Source: Serratia plymuthica
GTDB lineage: Bacteria > Pseudomonadota > Gammaproteobacteria > Enterobacterales > Enterobacteriaceae
Direction: 5' to 3'
DNA: 64,000 bases
NCBI RefSeq assembly: GCF_018336935.1
Contig: NZ_CP068771.1
Location: 4,588,001 to 4,652,000, forward strand
Positions within the stretch are counted from its first letter, which is position 1. The number at the start of each line of letters is the position of its first letter. The translations under genes and the position numbers were made by a program. This document shows, piece after piece, positions 1 through 11,208 of this stretch. The notes under the pieces were generated by a model. That model saw only the letters and a program-made list of their open reading frames with translations, made no database searches and had not been told where the DNA came from.

Positions 1-2
1 GT

Positions 3-1379
3 GCGGACATGCTGCGTCGTGCCATGGGTAAAAAGAACCCGGTTGAGATGGCCAAGCAGCGCGGCGGTTTTGAAGATGGGGCAAAATCGCGCGGTATCGA
101 CGGTGAACTGTCGGTAAAAATCTTCGATCTGGTAGAGAAGTTCGCCGGCTACGGTTTTAACAAATCGCACTCCGCCGCCTATGCGTTGGTGTCGTATCAG
201 ACGCTGTGGCTTAAAGCTCACTATCCGGCCGAGTTTATGGCGGCGGTAATGACCGCCGATATGGACAACACCGACAAGGTGGTGGGGCTGGTGGATGAAT
301 GCTGGCGCATGGGCCTGAAAATCCTGCCGCCGGACATCAACAGCGGCCAGTACCATTTCCACGTTAACGATGAAGGCGAGATCGTTTATGGTATCGGCGC
401 CATCAAAGGCGTCGGCGAAGGGCCGATTGAAGCCATTCTCGAAGCGCGTAACAGCGGGGAACAGGGCTACTTTAAAGATCTGTTCGATCTGTGCGCACGT
501 TCCGATATCAAAAAGCTGAACCGCCGCATTCTGGAAAAGCTGATCATGTCCGGGGCGTTCGACCGTCTTGGGCCGCACCGCGCCGCGTTGATGAGCTCAC
601 TGGGCGACGCGTTGAAAGCGGCCGATCAGCATGCGAAAGCCGAAGCGATCGGCCAGGTGGACATGTTTGGCGTTCTGGCGGAAGCGCCGGAGCAGGTGGA
701 GCAATCCTACGCCAACGTACCGCGCTGGCAGGAGCAGGTGGTGCTGGATGGTGAACGGGAAACGCTGGGGCTGTACCTGACCGGCCACCCGATCACCCAG
801 TATCTGAAGGAGATCGAACGTTACGCCGGTGGCCAACGTTTGAAAGATATGCATCCGACGGATCGGGGCAAAATGACGACCGCCGTTGGGCTGGTGATCG
901 CCTCGCGGGTTATGGTCACCAAACGCGGTAACCGCATCGGTATTTGTACGCTGGATGACCGTTCAGGCCGTCTGGAGGTGATGTTATTCACCGATGCATT
1001 AGAAAAATACCAGCATTTGTTGGAAAAAGACCGTATCCTTATCGCCAGTGGACAGGTCAGCTTTGATGACTTTAGCGGTGGGCTTAAAATGACGGCCCGC
1101 GAACTAATGGACATCAGTGAGGCCCGTGAAAAATACGCTCGTGGGCTTGCTATCTCGCTGACGGACAGGCAAATTGATGACCAGCTTTTGAACCGTCTCC
1201 GTCAGTCGTTGGAACCCCATCGCTCGGGGACGATTCCAGTGCATCTTTACTATCAACGGGAAGATGCGCGGGCCAAGCTGCGTTTTGGCGCAACCTGGCG
1301 CGTGACGCCCACCGACCGCTTGTTGATAGATTTGCGGACTTTGGTAGGTAATGAGCAGGTGGAACTGGAATTTGACTAA
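3..1379 (+). CDS. dnaE: DNA polymerase III alpha subunit, C-terminal part (5' end outside window)
   Basis: This is the replicative DNA polymerase subunit that copies both strands as part of the holoenzyme. The reading frame is open from base 3, so only the last 458 or so residues are present; E. coli DnaE has about 1160. What remains covers the end of the fingers region (the [11 protein letters not shown] stretch at the window edge), the helix-hairpin-helix region, the OB-fold and the C-terminal tau/beta-binding part. The stop codon TAA is 12 bases upstream of accA, the usual dnaE-accA arrangement of gamma-proteobacteria. The identification is by family resemblance and synteny. No frameshift is visible. 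Confidence 0.97.
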   Translation, partial: ADMLRRAMGKKNPVEMAKQRGGFEDGAKSRGIDGELSVKIFDLVEKFAGYGFNKSHSAAYALVSYQTLWLKAHYPAEFMAAVMTADMDNTDKVVGLVDECWRMGLKILPPDINSGQYHFHVNDEGEIVYGIGAIKGVGEGPIEAILEARNSGEQGYFKDLFDLCARSDIKKLNRRILEKLIMSGAFDRLGPHRAALMSSLGDALKAADQHAKAEAIGQVDMFGVLAEAPEQVEQSYANVPRWQEQVVLDGERETLGLYLTGHPITQYLKEIERYAGGQRLKDMHPTDRGKMTTAVGLVIASRVMVTKRGNRIGICTLDDRSGRLEVMLFTDALEKYQHLLEKDRILIASGQVSFDDFSGGLKMTARELMDISEAREKYARGLAISLTDRQIDDQLLNRLRQSLEPHRSGTIPVHLYYQREDARAKLRFGATWRVTPTDRLLIDLRTLVGNEQVELEFD

Positions 1380-1391
1380 TATAGGAATGCT

Positions 1392-2351
1392 ATGAGTCTG
1401 AATTTTCTTGATTTTGAACAGCCGATTGCAGAGCTGGAAGCGAAAATTGATTCGCTGACTGCAGTCAGTCGTCAAGACGAAAAATTAGATATTAATCTGG
1501 ACGAAGAGGTTCAGCGCCTTCGTGAAAAGAGCGTTGAGCTGACGCGCAAGATTTTTTCCGATCTTGGGGCCTGGCAAATTGCCCAATTGGCACGCCACCC
1601 GCGCCGTCCTTATACCCTGGATTATATCAAACACATCTTTACCGACTTCGAAGAGTTGGCTGGCGACCGCGCTTATGCCGATGATAAAGCGATCGTTGGT
1701 GGTATTGCGCGCCTGGATGGCCGCCCGGTGATGATCATTGGTCATCAGAAAGGCCGCGAGACCAAAGAGAAAATCCGCCGTAACTTCGGTATGCCGGCAC
1801 CAGAAGGCTATCGCAAGGCACTGCGTCTGATGGAAATGGCTTCTCGCTTCAAGATGCCGCTGATCACTTTCATCGACACGCCAGGGGCTTACCCGGGCGT
1901 GGGCGCGGAAGAACGCGGCCAGTCTGAGGCCATTGCCCGCAACCTGCGTGAAATGTCTCGCCTGAATATCCCGGTGATCTGTACCGTGATCGGTGAAGGC
2001 GGTTCTGGCGGCGCGTTGGCGATCGGCGTTGGCGATAAAGTGAATATGTTGCAGTACAGCACCTATTCGGTGATCTCGCCGGAAGGTTGCGCTTCAATCC
2101 TGTGGAAGAGCGCCGACAAAGCGCCGTTGGCCGCAGAGGCGATGGGCATTACCGCACCGCGCCTGAAAGAGCTGAAACTGATCGATTCGGTGATCCCGGA
2201 ACCTTTGGGCTCCGCTCACCGTGACGTACCGGCAATGGCCGCCTCGTTGAAAGCGCAATTGCTGGCCGATCTGAAAGATCTCGACGGCCTGAACAACGAA
2301 GAGTTGCTCAATCGCCGTTACCAGCGCCTGATGAACTACGGCTATTGCTGA
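1392..2351 (+). CDS. accA: Acetyl-CoA carboxylase carboxyltransferase subunit alpha
   Basis: AccA pairs with AccD to form the carboxyltransferase that moves CO2 from biotin on AccB to acetyl-CoA, giving malonyl-CoA for fatty-acid synthesis in the cytoplasm. The protein is 319 residues, the standard length. The N-terminal helical segment (about 1-90) is followed by the crotonase-like core. Gly-rich oxyanion motifs are visible, including GGSGG at residues 203-207 and [14 protein letters not shown] just before it. It begins 12 bases after the dnaE stop, so the two are probably co-transcribed. A strong hairpin terminator follows at 2369-2395. Confidence 0.98.
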   Translation: MSLNFLDFEQPIAELEAKIDSLTAVSRQDEKLDINLDEEVQRLREKSVELTRKIFSDLGAWQIAQLARHPRRPYTLDYIKHIFTDFEELAGDRAYADDKAIVGGIARLDGRPVMIIGHQKGRETKEKIRRNFGMPAPEGYRKALRLMEMASRFKMPLITFIDTPGAYPGVGAEERGQSEAIARNLREMSRLNIPVICTVIGEGGSGGALAIGVGDKVNMLQYSTYSVISPEGCASILWKSADKAPLAAEAMGITAPRLKELKLIDSVIPEPLGSAHRDVPAMAASLKAQLLADLKDLDGLNNEELLNRRYQRLMNYGYC

Positions 2352-2368
2352 GTTTTGTCCTGCGTTGC

Positions 2369-2395
2369 AAAAAACCGCCTTCGGGCGGTTTTTTT
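2369..2395 (+). terminator. Rho-independent terminator after accA
   Basis: A CCGCC/GGCGG stem with a TTCG tetraloop, preceded by six A and followed by seven T, lies 18 bases after the accA stop. It ends the dnaE-accA transcript and separates it from ldcC. Confidence 0.9.
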
Positions 2396-2528
2396 ATATC
2401 TGATGAAAAAGGCATGGCTATGCGCAAGCTTTTTGCGCTGTGGCGCGCAGCATGCCGATGACGGGGTACACACCGTCTTATTTTCATGTTGTTATAGCGG
2501 TTTGGCGGTTAACTGACAGGAGCAGCCG

Positions 2529-4685
2529 ATGAATATCATCGCAATCATGAGCCCAACGGGCGTCTATTACAAAGATGAGCCTATTCGCGAGCTGCACACC
2601 GCATTGGCTACAATGGGTTTCCAGTTGGTGTATCCGAAAAACGGCAATGATCTGCTAAAGCTGATCGAAGCCAATGCGCGTATTTGCGGAGTGATTTTCG
2701 ACTGGGACGACTACAGCCTGGAGTTGTGCAGCGAAATTAACGAGCTGAATGAGTATCTGCCGCTGTATGCGTTTATCAACCAGTATTCCACCTTTGACGT
2801 CAGCCTGCATGAAATGCGCATGGTGCTATATTTCTTCGAGTACGGTCTGAATGCGGCGGATGATATTGCGCAACGATTCCGGCAATATACCGCAGAATAT
2901 ATCGACACCATTACACCGCCCTTAACCAAGGCGCTGTTCAACTATGTGCGCGAGGGCAAATATACCTTTTGCACCCCAGGGCATATGGCCGGGACCGCCT
3001 TTCAGAAAAGCCCGGTTGGCTGCCTGTTTTACGATTTTTTCGGTGCCAATACCTTAAAAGCCGACGTCTCCATATCGGTGACCGAATTGGGTTCGCTGCT
3101 GGACCACACCGGGCCGCATCTGGAGGCTGAAGAGTATATTGCGCGCACCTTCAACGCCGAGCAGAGCTATCTGGTGACCAATGGCACCTCTACCGCCAAC
3201 AAGATTGTCGGCATGTATTCGGCACCGGCCGGCAGCACGGTGTTGATCGACCGCAACTGTCATAAATCGCTGTGCCATTTGCTGATGATGAGCGATATCG
3301 TCCCGATTTACCTGCGCCCGTTGCGTAACGCCTACGGCATTCTTGGCGGCATCCCGCAGCATGAATTTACCCATGAGAGCATTGCCGGCCGGGTTGCCAC
3401 TACCGCGAATGCCAGCTGGCCGGTACATGCGGTGATCACCAACTCAACCTATGACGGCCTGCTGTATAATACCGATTACATCAAGCAGACGCTGGATGTG
3501 CCCTCGATCCATTTTGACTCCGCCTGGGTTCCCTATACCAACTTCCATCCGATCTACGAAGGCAAGAGCGGCATGAGCGGTGAGCGCACGCCCGGCAAGG
3601 TGATCTACGAAACGCAGTCCACGCACAAGCTGCTGGCGGCATTCTCGCAGGCCTCGATGATTCACATTAAAGGCGATTACGACGAAAGTACCTTTAACGA
3701 AGCCTATATGATGCATACCACCACTTCGCCGAACTACGGCATTGTGGCATCGATGGAAACCGCGGCCGCCATGCTGCGCGGCAATCCTGGCCGGCGCCTG
3801 ATCAACCGCTCGGTAGAGCGTGCGCTGCATTTTCGTCGCGAGGTACAGCGACTGCGAGAGGAGAGCGATAGCTGGTTCTTCGATATCTGGCAGCCTGAAG
3901 AGATCGACGAGGCGCAATGCTGGCCGTTGAACCCGGACGATAACTGGCACGGGTTTGGCAATACCGACAGCGATCACATGTATCTCGATCCGATCAAGGT
4001 GACGATCCTGACGCCGGGAATGAACGAACTGGGTGCGTTGGAAGAGAGCGGGATCCCGGCGGCGCTGGTGGCGAAATACCTGGACGAACGTGGCATCGTG
4101 GTGGAAAAAACCGGGCCTTACAATCTGCTGTTCCTGTTCAGCATCGGCATTGATAAAACCAAGGCGATGAGTCTGCTGCGTGGCCTGACCGATTTCAAAC
4201 GCGCTTACGATCTTAATCTGCGGGTGAGAAACATGCTGCCGGATCTGTATGCCGAGGATCCTGATTTCTACCGCAATATGCGCATTCAGGATCTGGCGGC
4301 CGGGATCCACCGGTTGATCTGCCGGCACGATCTACCGCGGTTGATGCTGCGGGCATTCGACGTGCTGCCGGAAATGAAGCTGACGCCGCACCAGATGTTC
4401 CAGCAGCAGGTACGCGGTAATGTGGAAACCTGCGAACTGGATCAACTGGTGGGCAAGGTGGCAGCCAATATGATCCTGCCTTATCCGCCAGGGGTGCCGT
4501 TGGTGATGCCGGGTGAGATGATCACCGAGGAGAGCCGTGCGGTACTCGATTTCTTGCTGATGTTATGTTCCATCGGCGAGCGTTATCCCGGTTTCGAAAC
4601 CGATATCCACGGTGCGAAACTGACCGAGGACGGGCGTTATCTGGTGAAGGTACTGAAAACGCCGCCGGCCGATGTCAACGTTTGA
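2529..4685 (+). CDS. ldcC: Lysine decarboxylase (constitutive LdcC type)
   Basis: This is a PLP-dependent decarboxylase that converts lysine to cadaverine and consumes a proton; the family forms large decamers in the cytoplasm. At 718 residues it matches CadA/LdcC. The N-terminal flavodoxin-like wing domain spans about 1-130. The PLP core holds the Schiff-base lysine in the STHKLLAAFSQAS stretch, which I place at residue 367, the same number as in E. coli CadA. The C-terminal domain follows. Its place after accA and before the VOC gene and tilS is the E. coli ldcC position, which is why I prefer LdcC to CadA; no cadB or cadC is present. A Shine-Dalgarno sequence (AGGAGC) precedes the ATG. Confidence 0.93.
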   Translation: MNIIAIMSPTGVYYKDEPIRELHTALATMGFQLVYPKNGNDLLKLIEANARICGVIFDWDDYSLELCSEINELNEYLPLYAFINQYSTFDVSLHEMRMVLYFFEYGLNAADDIAQRFRQYTAEYIDTITPPLTKALFNYVREGKYTFCTPGHMAGTAFQKSPVGCLFYDFFGANTLKADVSISVTELGSLLDHTGPHLEAEEYIARTFNAEQSYLVTNGTSTANKIVGMYSAPAGSTVLIDRNCHKSLCHLLMMSDIVPIYLRPLRNAYGILGGIPQHEFTHESIAGRVATTANASWPVHAVITNSTYDGLLYNTDYIKQTLDVPSIHFDSAWVPYTNFHPIYEGKSGMSGERTPGKVIYETQSTHKLLAAFSQASMIHIKGDYDESTFNEAYMMHTTTSPNYGIVASMETAAAMLRGNPGRRLINRSVERALHFRREVQRLREESDSWFFDIWQPEEIDEAQCWPLNPDDNWHGFGNTDSDHMYLDPIKVTILTPGMNELGALEESGIPAALVAKYLDERGIVVEKTGPYNLLFLFSIGIDKTKAMSLLRGLTDFKRAYDLNLRVRNMLPDLYAEDPDFYRNMRIQDLAAGIHRLICRHDLPRLMLRAFDVLPEMKLTPHQMFQQQVRGNVETCELDQLVGKVAANMILPYPPGVPLVMPGEMITEESRAVLDFLLMLCSIGERYPGFETDIHGAKLTEDGRYLVKVLKTPPADVNV

Positions 4686-4704
4686 GCCGCTAATCTGAAT
4701 GACG

Positions 4705-4730
4705 GCCCCATTTGTGCTGCGGGGCTTTTT
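4705..4730 (+). terminator. Probable Rho-independent terminator after ldcC
   Basis: GCCCC and GGGGC arms separated by an 11-base loop are followed by five T, about 20 bases after the ldcC stop. The stem is short, so efficiency is uncertain. Confidence 0.6.
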
Positions 4731-4793
4731 ACCGTTGACGTTGCAACCCTCGCCGGATACCGTGCCTCATCAGGCAGACAATGAGGCATTACC

Positions 4794-5183
4794 ATGTTGG
4801 CATTACGTCAGGTGCATCACATCGCAGTCATTGGTTCAGACTATGCGGCCAGTAAGCATTTCTACTGCGACATCCTCGGTTTTACCCTGTTGGGCGAGTT
4901 TTACCGGGAAGAACGAGATTCATGGAAGGCGGATCTGGCGCTCAATGGCCAATACAGCATCGAACTGTTTTCCTTTCCGTCACCACCGGCCCGCGTCAGC
5001 CGCCCAGAAGCATGTGGCCTGCGCCACCTGGCGTTCAGCGTGGACGACATCGAACAGGCTATCGCGCATCTGCAGGCCGCTGGGGTAGTGTGCGAGCCGA
5101 TACGCGTCGATCCTTATACCCAGTCCCGTTTTACTTTTTTCAGCGATCCTGATGGATTGCCGCTGGAACTGTATGAACGATGA
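4794..5183 (+). CDS. VOC (glyoxalase/bleomycin resistance) family protein, YaeR-type
   Basis: A small cytoplasmic vicinal-oxygen-chelate protein of 129 residues, orthologous by position and pattern to E. coli YaeR (also called GloA2). VOC proteins bind a divalent metal with His and Glu residues on paired beta-alpha-beta-beta-beta modules. Candidate ligands are the HH near residues 8-9, the LRHLAF histidine in the middle, and the glutamate in DPDGLPLELYE at the C-terminus. The physiological substrate is not known from the sequence. It lies between ldcC and tilS as in E. coli. A longer overlapping frame beginning at 4699 is a shadow. Confidence 0.85.
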   Translation: MLALRQVHHIAVIGSDYAASKHFYCDILGFTLLGEFYREERDSWKADLALNGQYSIELFSFPSPPARVSRPEACGLRHLAFSVDDIEQAIAHLQAAGVVCEPIRVDPYTQSRFTFFSDPDGLPLELYER

Positions 5184-5276
5184 AAGCTTGTCTGAAGGCG
5201 GCGGGCTGGTTAACGTGCTGTCCTATGGGTGTTATGGCGGCCTCCAGCCGCCTGTCAGGCGATAAACGATAAACCA

Positions 5277-6587
5277 ATGAATACCGATCAACTTTCCGTA
5301 CAGGTCAGCCGCCAGTTGGGTACTCAACGGCGTTTGCTGGTGGCATTCAGCGGTGGGCTGGATTCCAGCGTGTTGTTGCATCTGCTGGTGCATCTGCGAA
5401 GGCAATTGCCGGATTTGCAGTTGCGCGCGGTGCACGTACACCATGGCCTGAACGCTTTTGCCGACGAATGGGTCGCCCACTGCCAGCGACAATGCGCAGC
5501 CTGGCAGTTGCCGTTGGTGGTCCAATATGTGCAGGTGGATGGCAGGCAGGGCGGGATTGAAGCTGCGGCCCGAGCGGCGCGATACTCGGCTTTCGTCGCT
5601 ACGCTGGCGGCCGATGAGGCCTTGCTTACCGCGCAACATCTTGATGACCAATGTGAGACCTTCCTGCTGGCGCTGAAACGCGGCAGTGGCCCGGCGGGCC
5701 TGTCGGCGATGGCCGCTCAGGCCTCATTGGGGAGTAACCCCTTGCTGCGTCCGTTGCTGGGTACGTCGCGTCTGCAGTTGGAGGATTATGCACAGCAGCA
5801 TCAGCTCGCCTGGATTGATGACGACAGCAATCAGGACCCGCGTTTCGACCGCAACTTTCTGCGCCTTCAGGTGTTACCGCTGCTGAACCAACGCTGGCCG
5901 TATTTTGCCGCCGCGACGGCGCGCAGCGCCAGCCTGTGCGCGGAACAAGAGCAACTGCTGGATGAGTTGCTGTCAGAGCAACTGCACTCGTTGCTCAATG
6001 AAGATAATGCGCTGGCGATCGACGGCCTGTTGGGCTGTTCGCCAGCGCGGCGTTTTGCCTTGCTGCGCCGTTGGATCGCGCTGTTTGGCGTTACCATGCC
6101 TTCACGCGAGCAGTTGCAGCGGTTATGGGACGAGGTGGTGCTCAGCCGGGATGATGCCGAGCCGCAGTTGCAGCCGGGGCAGTATCAGATCCGCCGTTTC
6201 CGCCGGCGTTTGTATCTGCTGCCGATAATGGCGGATTTGCGCGAAGTCTGCCTGAACTGGTCGTTGGCGGAGCCGCTCGAGCTGCCGGATGGATTGGGTA
6301 AGCTGAGTTGCGGGGAGGGCGATATTTGTCTGCGGGCACCGCAGCCGCAACAGAAGGTGAGCGTTCGTTTTGCCGCCCAGGGAAAAATCCGCATCCTTGG
6401 CCGAACGCATTCCCGGTCAGTCAAAAAACTGTGGCAGGAGTTGGGCGTGCCGCCGTGGCAGCGCGAGCGTACTCCATTGATCTATTACGATGACCAGCTT
6501 ATCGCTGCGCTGGGCGTGTTTGTCAGTGAAGCCGGCGAGACGCCTGAAGGGGCGCAATGCTGGCGGCTGCGTTGGCATAAAAAATAA
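5277..6587 (+). CDS. tilS: tRNA(Ile)-lysidine synthase
   Basis: TilS modifies C34 of the CAU-anticodon tRNA-Ile to lysidine, using ATP and lysine, so that the tRNA reads AUA and is charged with isoleucine. The N-terminal PP-loop ATPase motif SGGLDSS is at residues 25-31. The middle domain and the C-terminal TilS domain (the VKKLWQELGVPPWQR region) are both present. I start at the ATG at 5277, which gives 436 residues and a normal MNTDQL N-terminus. The frame stays open upstream to 5229, but those 16 codons do not resemble family N-termini. The stop is 14 bases before the cytochrome gene, so co-transcription is likely. Confidence 0.95.
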   Translation: MNTDQLSVQVSRQLGTQRRLLVAFSGGLDSSVLLHLLVHLRRQLPDLQLRAVHVHHGLNAFADEWVAHCQRQCAAWQLPLVVQYVQVDGRQGGIEAAARAARYSAFVATLAADEALLTAQHLDDQCETFLLALKRGSGPAGLSAMAAQASLGSNPLLRPLLGTSRLQLEDYAQQHQLAWIDDDSNQDPRFDRNFLRLQVLPLLNQRWPYFAAATARSASLCAEQEQLLDELLSEQLHSLLNEDNALAIDGLLGCSPARRFALLRRWIALFGVTMPSREQLQRLWDEVVLSRDDAEPQLQPGQYQIRRFRRRLYLLPIMADLREVCLNWSLAEPLELPDGLGKLSCGEGDICLRAPQPQQKVSVRFAAQGKIRILGRTHSRSVKKLWQELGVPPWQRERTPLIYYDDQLIAALGVFVSEAGETPEGAQCWRLRWHKK

Positions 6588-6601
6588 TAATGTGAGGAGC
6601 A

Positions 6602-6919
6602 ATGATGAAATTTGTGAGCGCAATGGCCGTGGTGTTCGGTCTTTTCAGTCTGTCGGCCATAGCCGCGGGTGACGTGGCCGCAGGGAAGGGCAAGTCCGCC
6701 AGCTGTGTCGCGTGCCACGGCGCTGAGGGGAAAGTGTCGGTACCGATGTATCCGAATCTGGCCGGGCAAAACGCCATGTATCTGGAGCATGCGCTGCAGG
6801 CGTATAAAAAAGGGGAGCGCAACGGCGGCCAGGCTGAAGTGATGAAGGCCTACGTCTCGGCATTGTCTGATGAGGATATTGCCGATCTGGCAGCCTACTA
6901 TGCCAGCCTTAAACCATAG
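6602..6919 (+). CDS. Small periplasmic c-type cytochrome (c553-like)
   Basis: A 105-residue protein with a cleavable signal peptide (about residues 1-22, ending AIAAG) and one haem-attachment motif, CVACH at residues 35-39. The [16 protein letters not shown] and [16 protein letters not shown] segments are typical of class I cytochromes c of the c553/cytochrome c4-half type. The methionine in [12 protein letters not shown] is the likely axial ligand. It should act as a soluble electron carrier in the periplasm and needs the Ccm machinery. I do not recall such a gene between tilS and rof in E. coli. Two adjacent ATGs (6602 and 6605) are both possible starts. Confidence 0.88.
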   Translation: MMKFVSAMAVVFGLFSLSAIAAGDVAAGKGKSASCVACHGAEGKVSVPMYPNLAGQNAMYLEHALQAYKKGERNGGQAEVMKAYVSALSDEDIADLAAYYASLKP

Positions 6920-6937
6920 CCGAAGCCATAAATGACG

Positions 6938-6959
6938 AGGGCAGCCGTTGGGCTGCCCT
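6938..6959. terminator. Hairpin between convergent cytochrome and rof genes
   Basis: A 9-bp perfect stem (AGGGCAGCC/GGCTGCCCT) with a 4-base loop lies between the two convergent stop codons. Neither side has a clear T-run, so it may be a weak or Rho-assisted bidirectional terminator. Confidence 0.45.
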
Positions 6960-6982
6960 GTTGGGATGGCGTTACCGTTAAA

Positions 6983-8197
<1,215 letters not shown>

Positions 8198-8200
8198 TCG

Positions 8201-8614
8201 GTGCTGGAACTGTCTGGAAACGTCGCTATACCGGATAACGAGCTGGAACTGACGGCGATCCGCGCGCAGGGCGCGGGTGGCCAGCACGTGAACAAAACCT
8301 CAACGGCTATCCATTTGCGCTTTGACATTCGGGCGTCCAGCCTGCCAGAGTATTATAAGGAAAGGCTGCTGGCCCTGAATAATCATTTAATTACCGCCGA
8401 CGGCGTGGTGATTATTAAAGCGCAGGAATATCGCAGTCAGGAATTAAACCGCGAGGCGGCGTTGGCCAGGCTGGTAGCGTTGATTCAGCAGGCGATGGTG
8501 GTGGAAAAAACGCGCAGAGCGACCAAGCCCACGAAAGGGGCAAAATTACGTCGGCTGGAAGGCAAGGTACGTAAAGGCGCGACTAAAGCGCTGCGCGGCA
8601 AGATCCGCACTTAA
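8201..8614 (+). CDS. arfB: Alternative ribosome-rescue factor B (peptidyl-tRNA hydrolase, GTG start)
   Basis: ArfB enters ribosomes stalled on truncated mRNA and hydrolyses the peptidyl-tRNA, as a back-up to tmRNA. The catalytic GGQ motif is at residues 26-28 in the context [16 protein letters not shown]. The basic C-terminal tail, which occupies the empty mRNA channel, is rich in Lys and Arg as required. The length is 137 residues against 140 in E. coli. The start is GTG three bases after the yaeQ stop, which suggests translational coupling. Confidence 0.95.
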   Translation: MLELSGNVAIPDNELELTAIRAQGAGGQHVNKTSTAIHLRFDIRASSLPEYYKERLLALNNHLITADGVVIIKAQEYRSQELNREAALARLVALIQQAMVVEKTRRATKPTKGAKLRRLEGKVRKGATKALRGKIRT

Positions 8615-8643
8615 GGATACATGAGCACAGTAGGAGAATAGCT

Positions 8644-9327
8644 GTGAAGAAAATAACAATAGCCCTGTTTTTAGCGGCAGGGGCGCTCTCATTATTGGGA
8701 TGCAATAATCAGTATCAGCCGAAAGAACAACCTCTTCAGGCGATGCAGCAGAGTTATCAGGGCGTATTGCCTTGCGCTGATTGCGGTGGCCTGGATACCG
8801 CGTTGTTCCTGGATGAAGATGGCACTTTCGTTTTGCAGGAAACTTATCGCGAAACCAAAGACGGGGACCAGACTTTTGCCGATTACGGCAAATGGGCGCG
8901 AACCGCAGATAAGCTGGTGCTGACCGACAGCCATGGCGAAAAACGCTATTTCCGCCCGGTGGGCAAAAGCCTGGAAATGCTGGATCAAAGCGGTGCTGTG
9001 ATCGAGTCCACGCTGAACTACCGCCTGGAACCGGTGGAAAAAGCATTGCCTAAAACGCCGATGGCGCTCAAAGGCAGCTACACCTATATGGCGGATGCCG
9101 CGGTGTTCAAGGATTGCGCTACCGGCAAGACTTTCCCGGTAGACAATACCGTCGCGCTGGAACAAGGGTATGCCAAGGCGTACAAAACCCCCGGTGAGCC
9201 GGTGTTCCTGACCTTGAATGGCCATTTCAGCGTCCAGCCGTCAATGGAAGAAGGGCAGACCGAGAGGGCGTTGGTGCCGGACGGCAAGATAGCCTTCGAC
9301 AAAACCAAGAATTGCGACAGCAAATAA
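8644..9327 (+). CDS. nlpE: Outer-membrane lipoprotein NlpE (copper/surface stress sensor)
   Basis: NlpE activates the Cpx envelope stress response on surface contact, lipoprotein-trafficking defects or copper. The lipobox LLGC places the lipidated cysteine at residue 20; the next residues (NN) are compatible with outer-membrane sorting. The N-terminal beta-barrel domain contains CADC at 44-47, the conserved CXXC. Two further cysteines lie in the C-terminal domain (about 161 and near the end), where the E. coli protein has a redox-sensed disulfide. Length is 227 residues, slightly shorter than in E. coli. It is convergent with proS, and the yaeF gene I recall between them in E. coli is absent. 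Confidence 0.92.
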   Translation: MKKITIALFLAAGALSLLGCNNQYQPKEQPLQAMQQSYQGVLPCADCGGLDTALFLDEDGTFVLQETYRETKDGDQTFADYGKWARTADKLVLTDSHGEKRYFRPVGKSLEMLDQSGAVIESTLNYRLEPVEKALPKTPMALKGSYTYMADAAVFKDCATGKTFPVDNTVALEQGYAKAYKTPGEPVFLTLNGHFSVQPSMEEGQTERALVPDGKIAFDKTKNCDSK

Positions 9328-9334
9328 CCGCCAT

Positions 9335-9360
9335 AAAAAAACCCGCCTCGGCGGGTTTTT
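9335..9360. terminator. Bidirectional terminator between nlpE and proS
   Basis: A CCCGC/GCGGG stem with a CTCG loop is flanked by an A-run on the left and a T-run on the right. It can therefore terminate both the rightward nlpE and the leftward proS transcripts. Confidence 0.9.
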
Positions 9361-9378
9361 ACTTTCTGATGCAGCAGC

Positions 9379-11097
9379 TTAGCGCTTGATTTGCCCCAGC
9401 AGGAAATCAACGATTTCGCCGGTTTTAATCATTTGTTTCTCGCCGACGCGGCGGTTTTTGTATTCAATCTCTTCGCTGTCGAGATTACGATCGCCGATAA
9501 CGATTGAATGCGGTACGCCGATCAGTTCCATATCCGCGAACATCACGCCCGGACGCTCTTTACGGTCGTCGAGAATAACGTCGATACCGTGCGAACGCAG
9601 GGTGTCGTACAGTTCTTCAGCCAGCGCCTGTACGCGGAAGGATTTGTGCATGTTCATTGGCAGAATAGCCACCTGGAACGGGGCGATGGCGTCCGGCCAG
9701 ATGATGCCGCGATCGTCGTGGTTCTGTTCGATGGCGGCAGCCACCACGCGAGTCACCCCGATGCCGTAGCAACCCATGGTCAGCACCTGGTTGCGGCCAT
9801 CTTCACCCTGAACGGTGGCTTTCATCGCTTCAGAGTATTTGGTGCCGAGCTGGAAGATATGGCCCACTTCGATACCGCGTTTGATCAACAGCGTGCCTTT
9901 TCCGTCCGGGCTGGCGTCGCCTTCTACCACGTTACGAATATCGGCAACCTGCGGCAGCGGCAGATCGCGTTCCCAGTTAATGCCGAAGTAGTGTTTGCCG
10001 TCGATATTAGCGCCGGCGCCAAAATCGCTCATCGCCGCCACGCTGCGATCGGCCACGACCGGAACCTGCAGATTGACCGGGCCGAGGGAGCCAGGGCCGG
10101 CACCGACGATGGCGCGGATTTCTTCTTCGGTCGCAAAGGTCAACGGAGCGGCTACCTGCGGCAGCTTCTCGGCCTTGATTTCGTTCAGCTCGTGATCGCC
10201 GCGCACCAGCAGGGCAACCAGCTTATGGCCGCTTTCTTTTTCGGCGTGCACCAGCAGCGTCTTGACGGTTTTCTCAACCGGCAGTTGGAATTGCTCTACC
10301 AGCTCTGCGATGGTTTTGGCGTTCGGCGTATCCACAACGCGCAGTTCTTCGCCGGCTGCCGCGCGCGGCTGAGCCGGCGCCACTGCTTCTGCCAGTTCGA
10401 TATTGGCGGCAAAGTCGGAACCGGTAGAGAACACGATATCGTCTTCACCGCTGTCAGCCAGCACCTGGAACTCGTGTGATGCACTACCGCCAATCGAGCC
10501 GGTGTCGGCATGCACAGGACGGAAATCCAGGCCCATGCGGCTGAAGATTTTGCTGTAGGCTTCGTACATTGCATCGTAGGTCGCCTGCAGCGATTCCTGC
10601 GAGGTATGGAACGAGTAGGCGTCTTTCATCAGGAATTCGCGAGAACGCATCACGCCGAAACGCGGGCGCACTTCATCACGGAACTTGGTCTGAATCTGGA
10701 AGAAGTTCAGCGGCAGCTGTTTGTAAGAGCTGATCTCGTTACGGATCAGATCCGTAATCACTTCTTCGTGCGTTGGGCCCAGCACAAACGGACGTTCGCC
10801 ACGATCGACAAAGCGCAGCAGCTCAGGACCATACTGTTCCCAACGACCGCTTTCCTGCCATAAATCGGCAGGTTGTACCACCGGCATGCAAACTTCGATC
10901 GCGTTGGCGTTGTTCATTTCTTCGCGGACGATGTTCTCAACCTTTTTCAAAACGCGCAGGCCGGTTGGCAGCCAGGTGTAAAGACCTGAGGCCAGCTTGC
11001 GAATCATCCCGGCGCGCAGCATCAACTGGTGGCTGATCACTTCGGCGTCGGCAGGTGTCTCCTTCAGGGTGGAGAGCAAATATTGGCTAGTACGCAT
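9379..11097 (-). CDS. proS: Prolyl-tRNA synthetase
   Basis: A class II aminoacyl-tRNA synthetase that charges tRNA-Pro in the cytoplasm. The 572-residue protein has the bacterial-type layout: catalytic core with motifs 1 and 2 ([11 protein letters not shown] and [26 protein letters not shown]), an editing insertion domain (roughly 224-407, which deacylates Ala-tRNA-Pro), motif 3 ([16 protein letters not shown]), and an anticodon-binding domain at the end. The start ATG at 11095-11097 gives the standard [11 protein letters not shown]-terminus. It lies between nlpE and trmO as in E. coli. Confidence 0.98.
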   Translation of the reverse strand: MRTSQYLLSTLKETPADAEVISHQLMLRAGMIRKLASGLYTWLPTGLRVLKKVENIVREEMNNANAIEVCMPVVQPADLWQESGRWEQYGPELLRFVDRGERPFVLGPTHEEVITDLIRNEISSYKQLPLNFFQIQTKFRDEVRPRFGVMRSREFLMKDAYSFHTSQESLQATYDAMYEAYSKIFSRMGLDFRPVHADTGSIGGSASHEFQVLADSGEDDIVFSTGSDFAANIELAEAVAPAQPRAAAGEELRVVDTPNAKTIAELVEQFQLPVEKTVKTLLVHAEKESGHKLVALLVRGDHELNEIKAEKLPQVAAPLTFATEEEIRAIVGAGPGSLGPVNLQVPVVADRSVAAMSDFGAGANIDGKHYFGINWERDLPLPQVADIRNVVEGDASPDGKGTLLIKRGIEVGHIFQLGTKYSEAMKATVQGEDGRNQVLTMGCYGIGVTRVVAAAIEQNHDDRGIIWPDAIAPFQVAILPMNMHKSFRVQALAEELYDTLRSHGIDVILDDRKERPGVMFADMELIGVPHSIVIGDRNLDSEEIEYKNRRVGEKQMIKTGEIVDFLLGQIKR

Positions 11098-11208
11098 GGT
11101 GTTTTGGTTCCGTTAGAACTGCAAATTGCATCAGGCAGCCACAGTGGCGGCCAAAAGTGGTTTAGTTTACCAGCGTGAGCGGGTTGTCAAAAGAGAGACG
11201 GCGGAATT

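Noticed and set aside
3444..4328. Long open frame (294 codons) on the minus strand opposite ldcC
   Set aside because: It lies entirely inside ldcC, which is clearly conserved, and the peptide is His/Gln/Arg-rich as expected from reading a GC-rich gene backwards.
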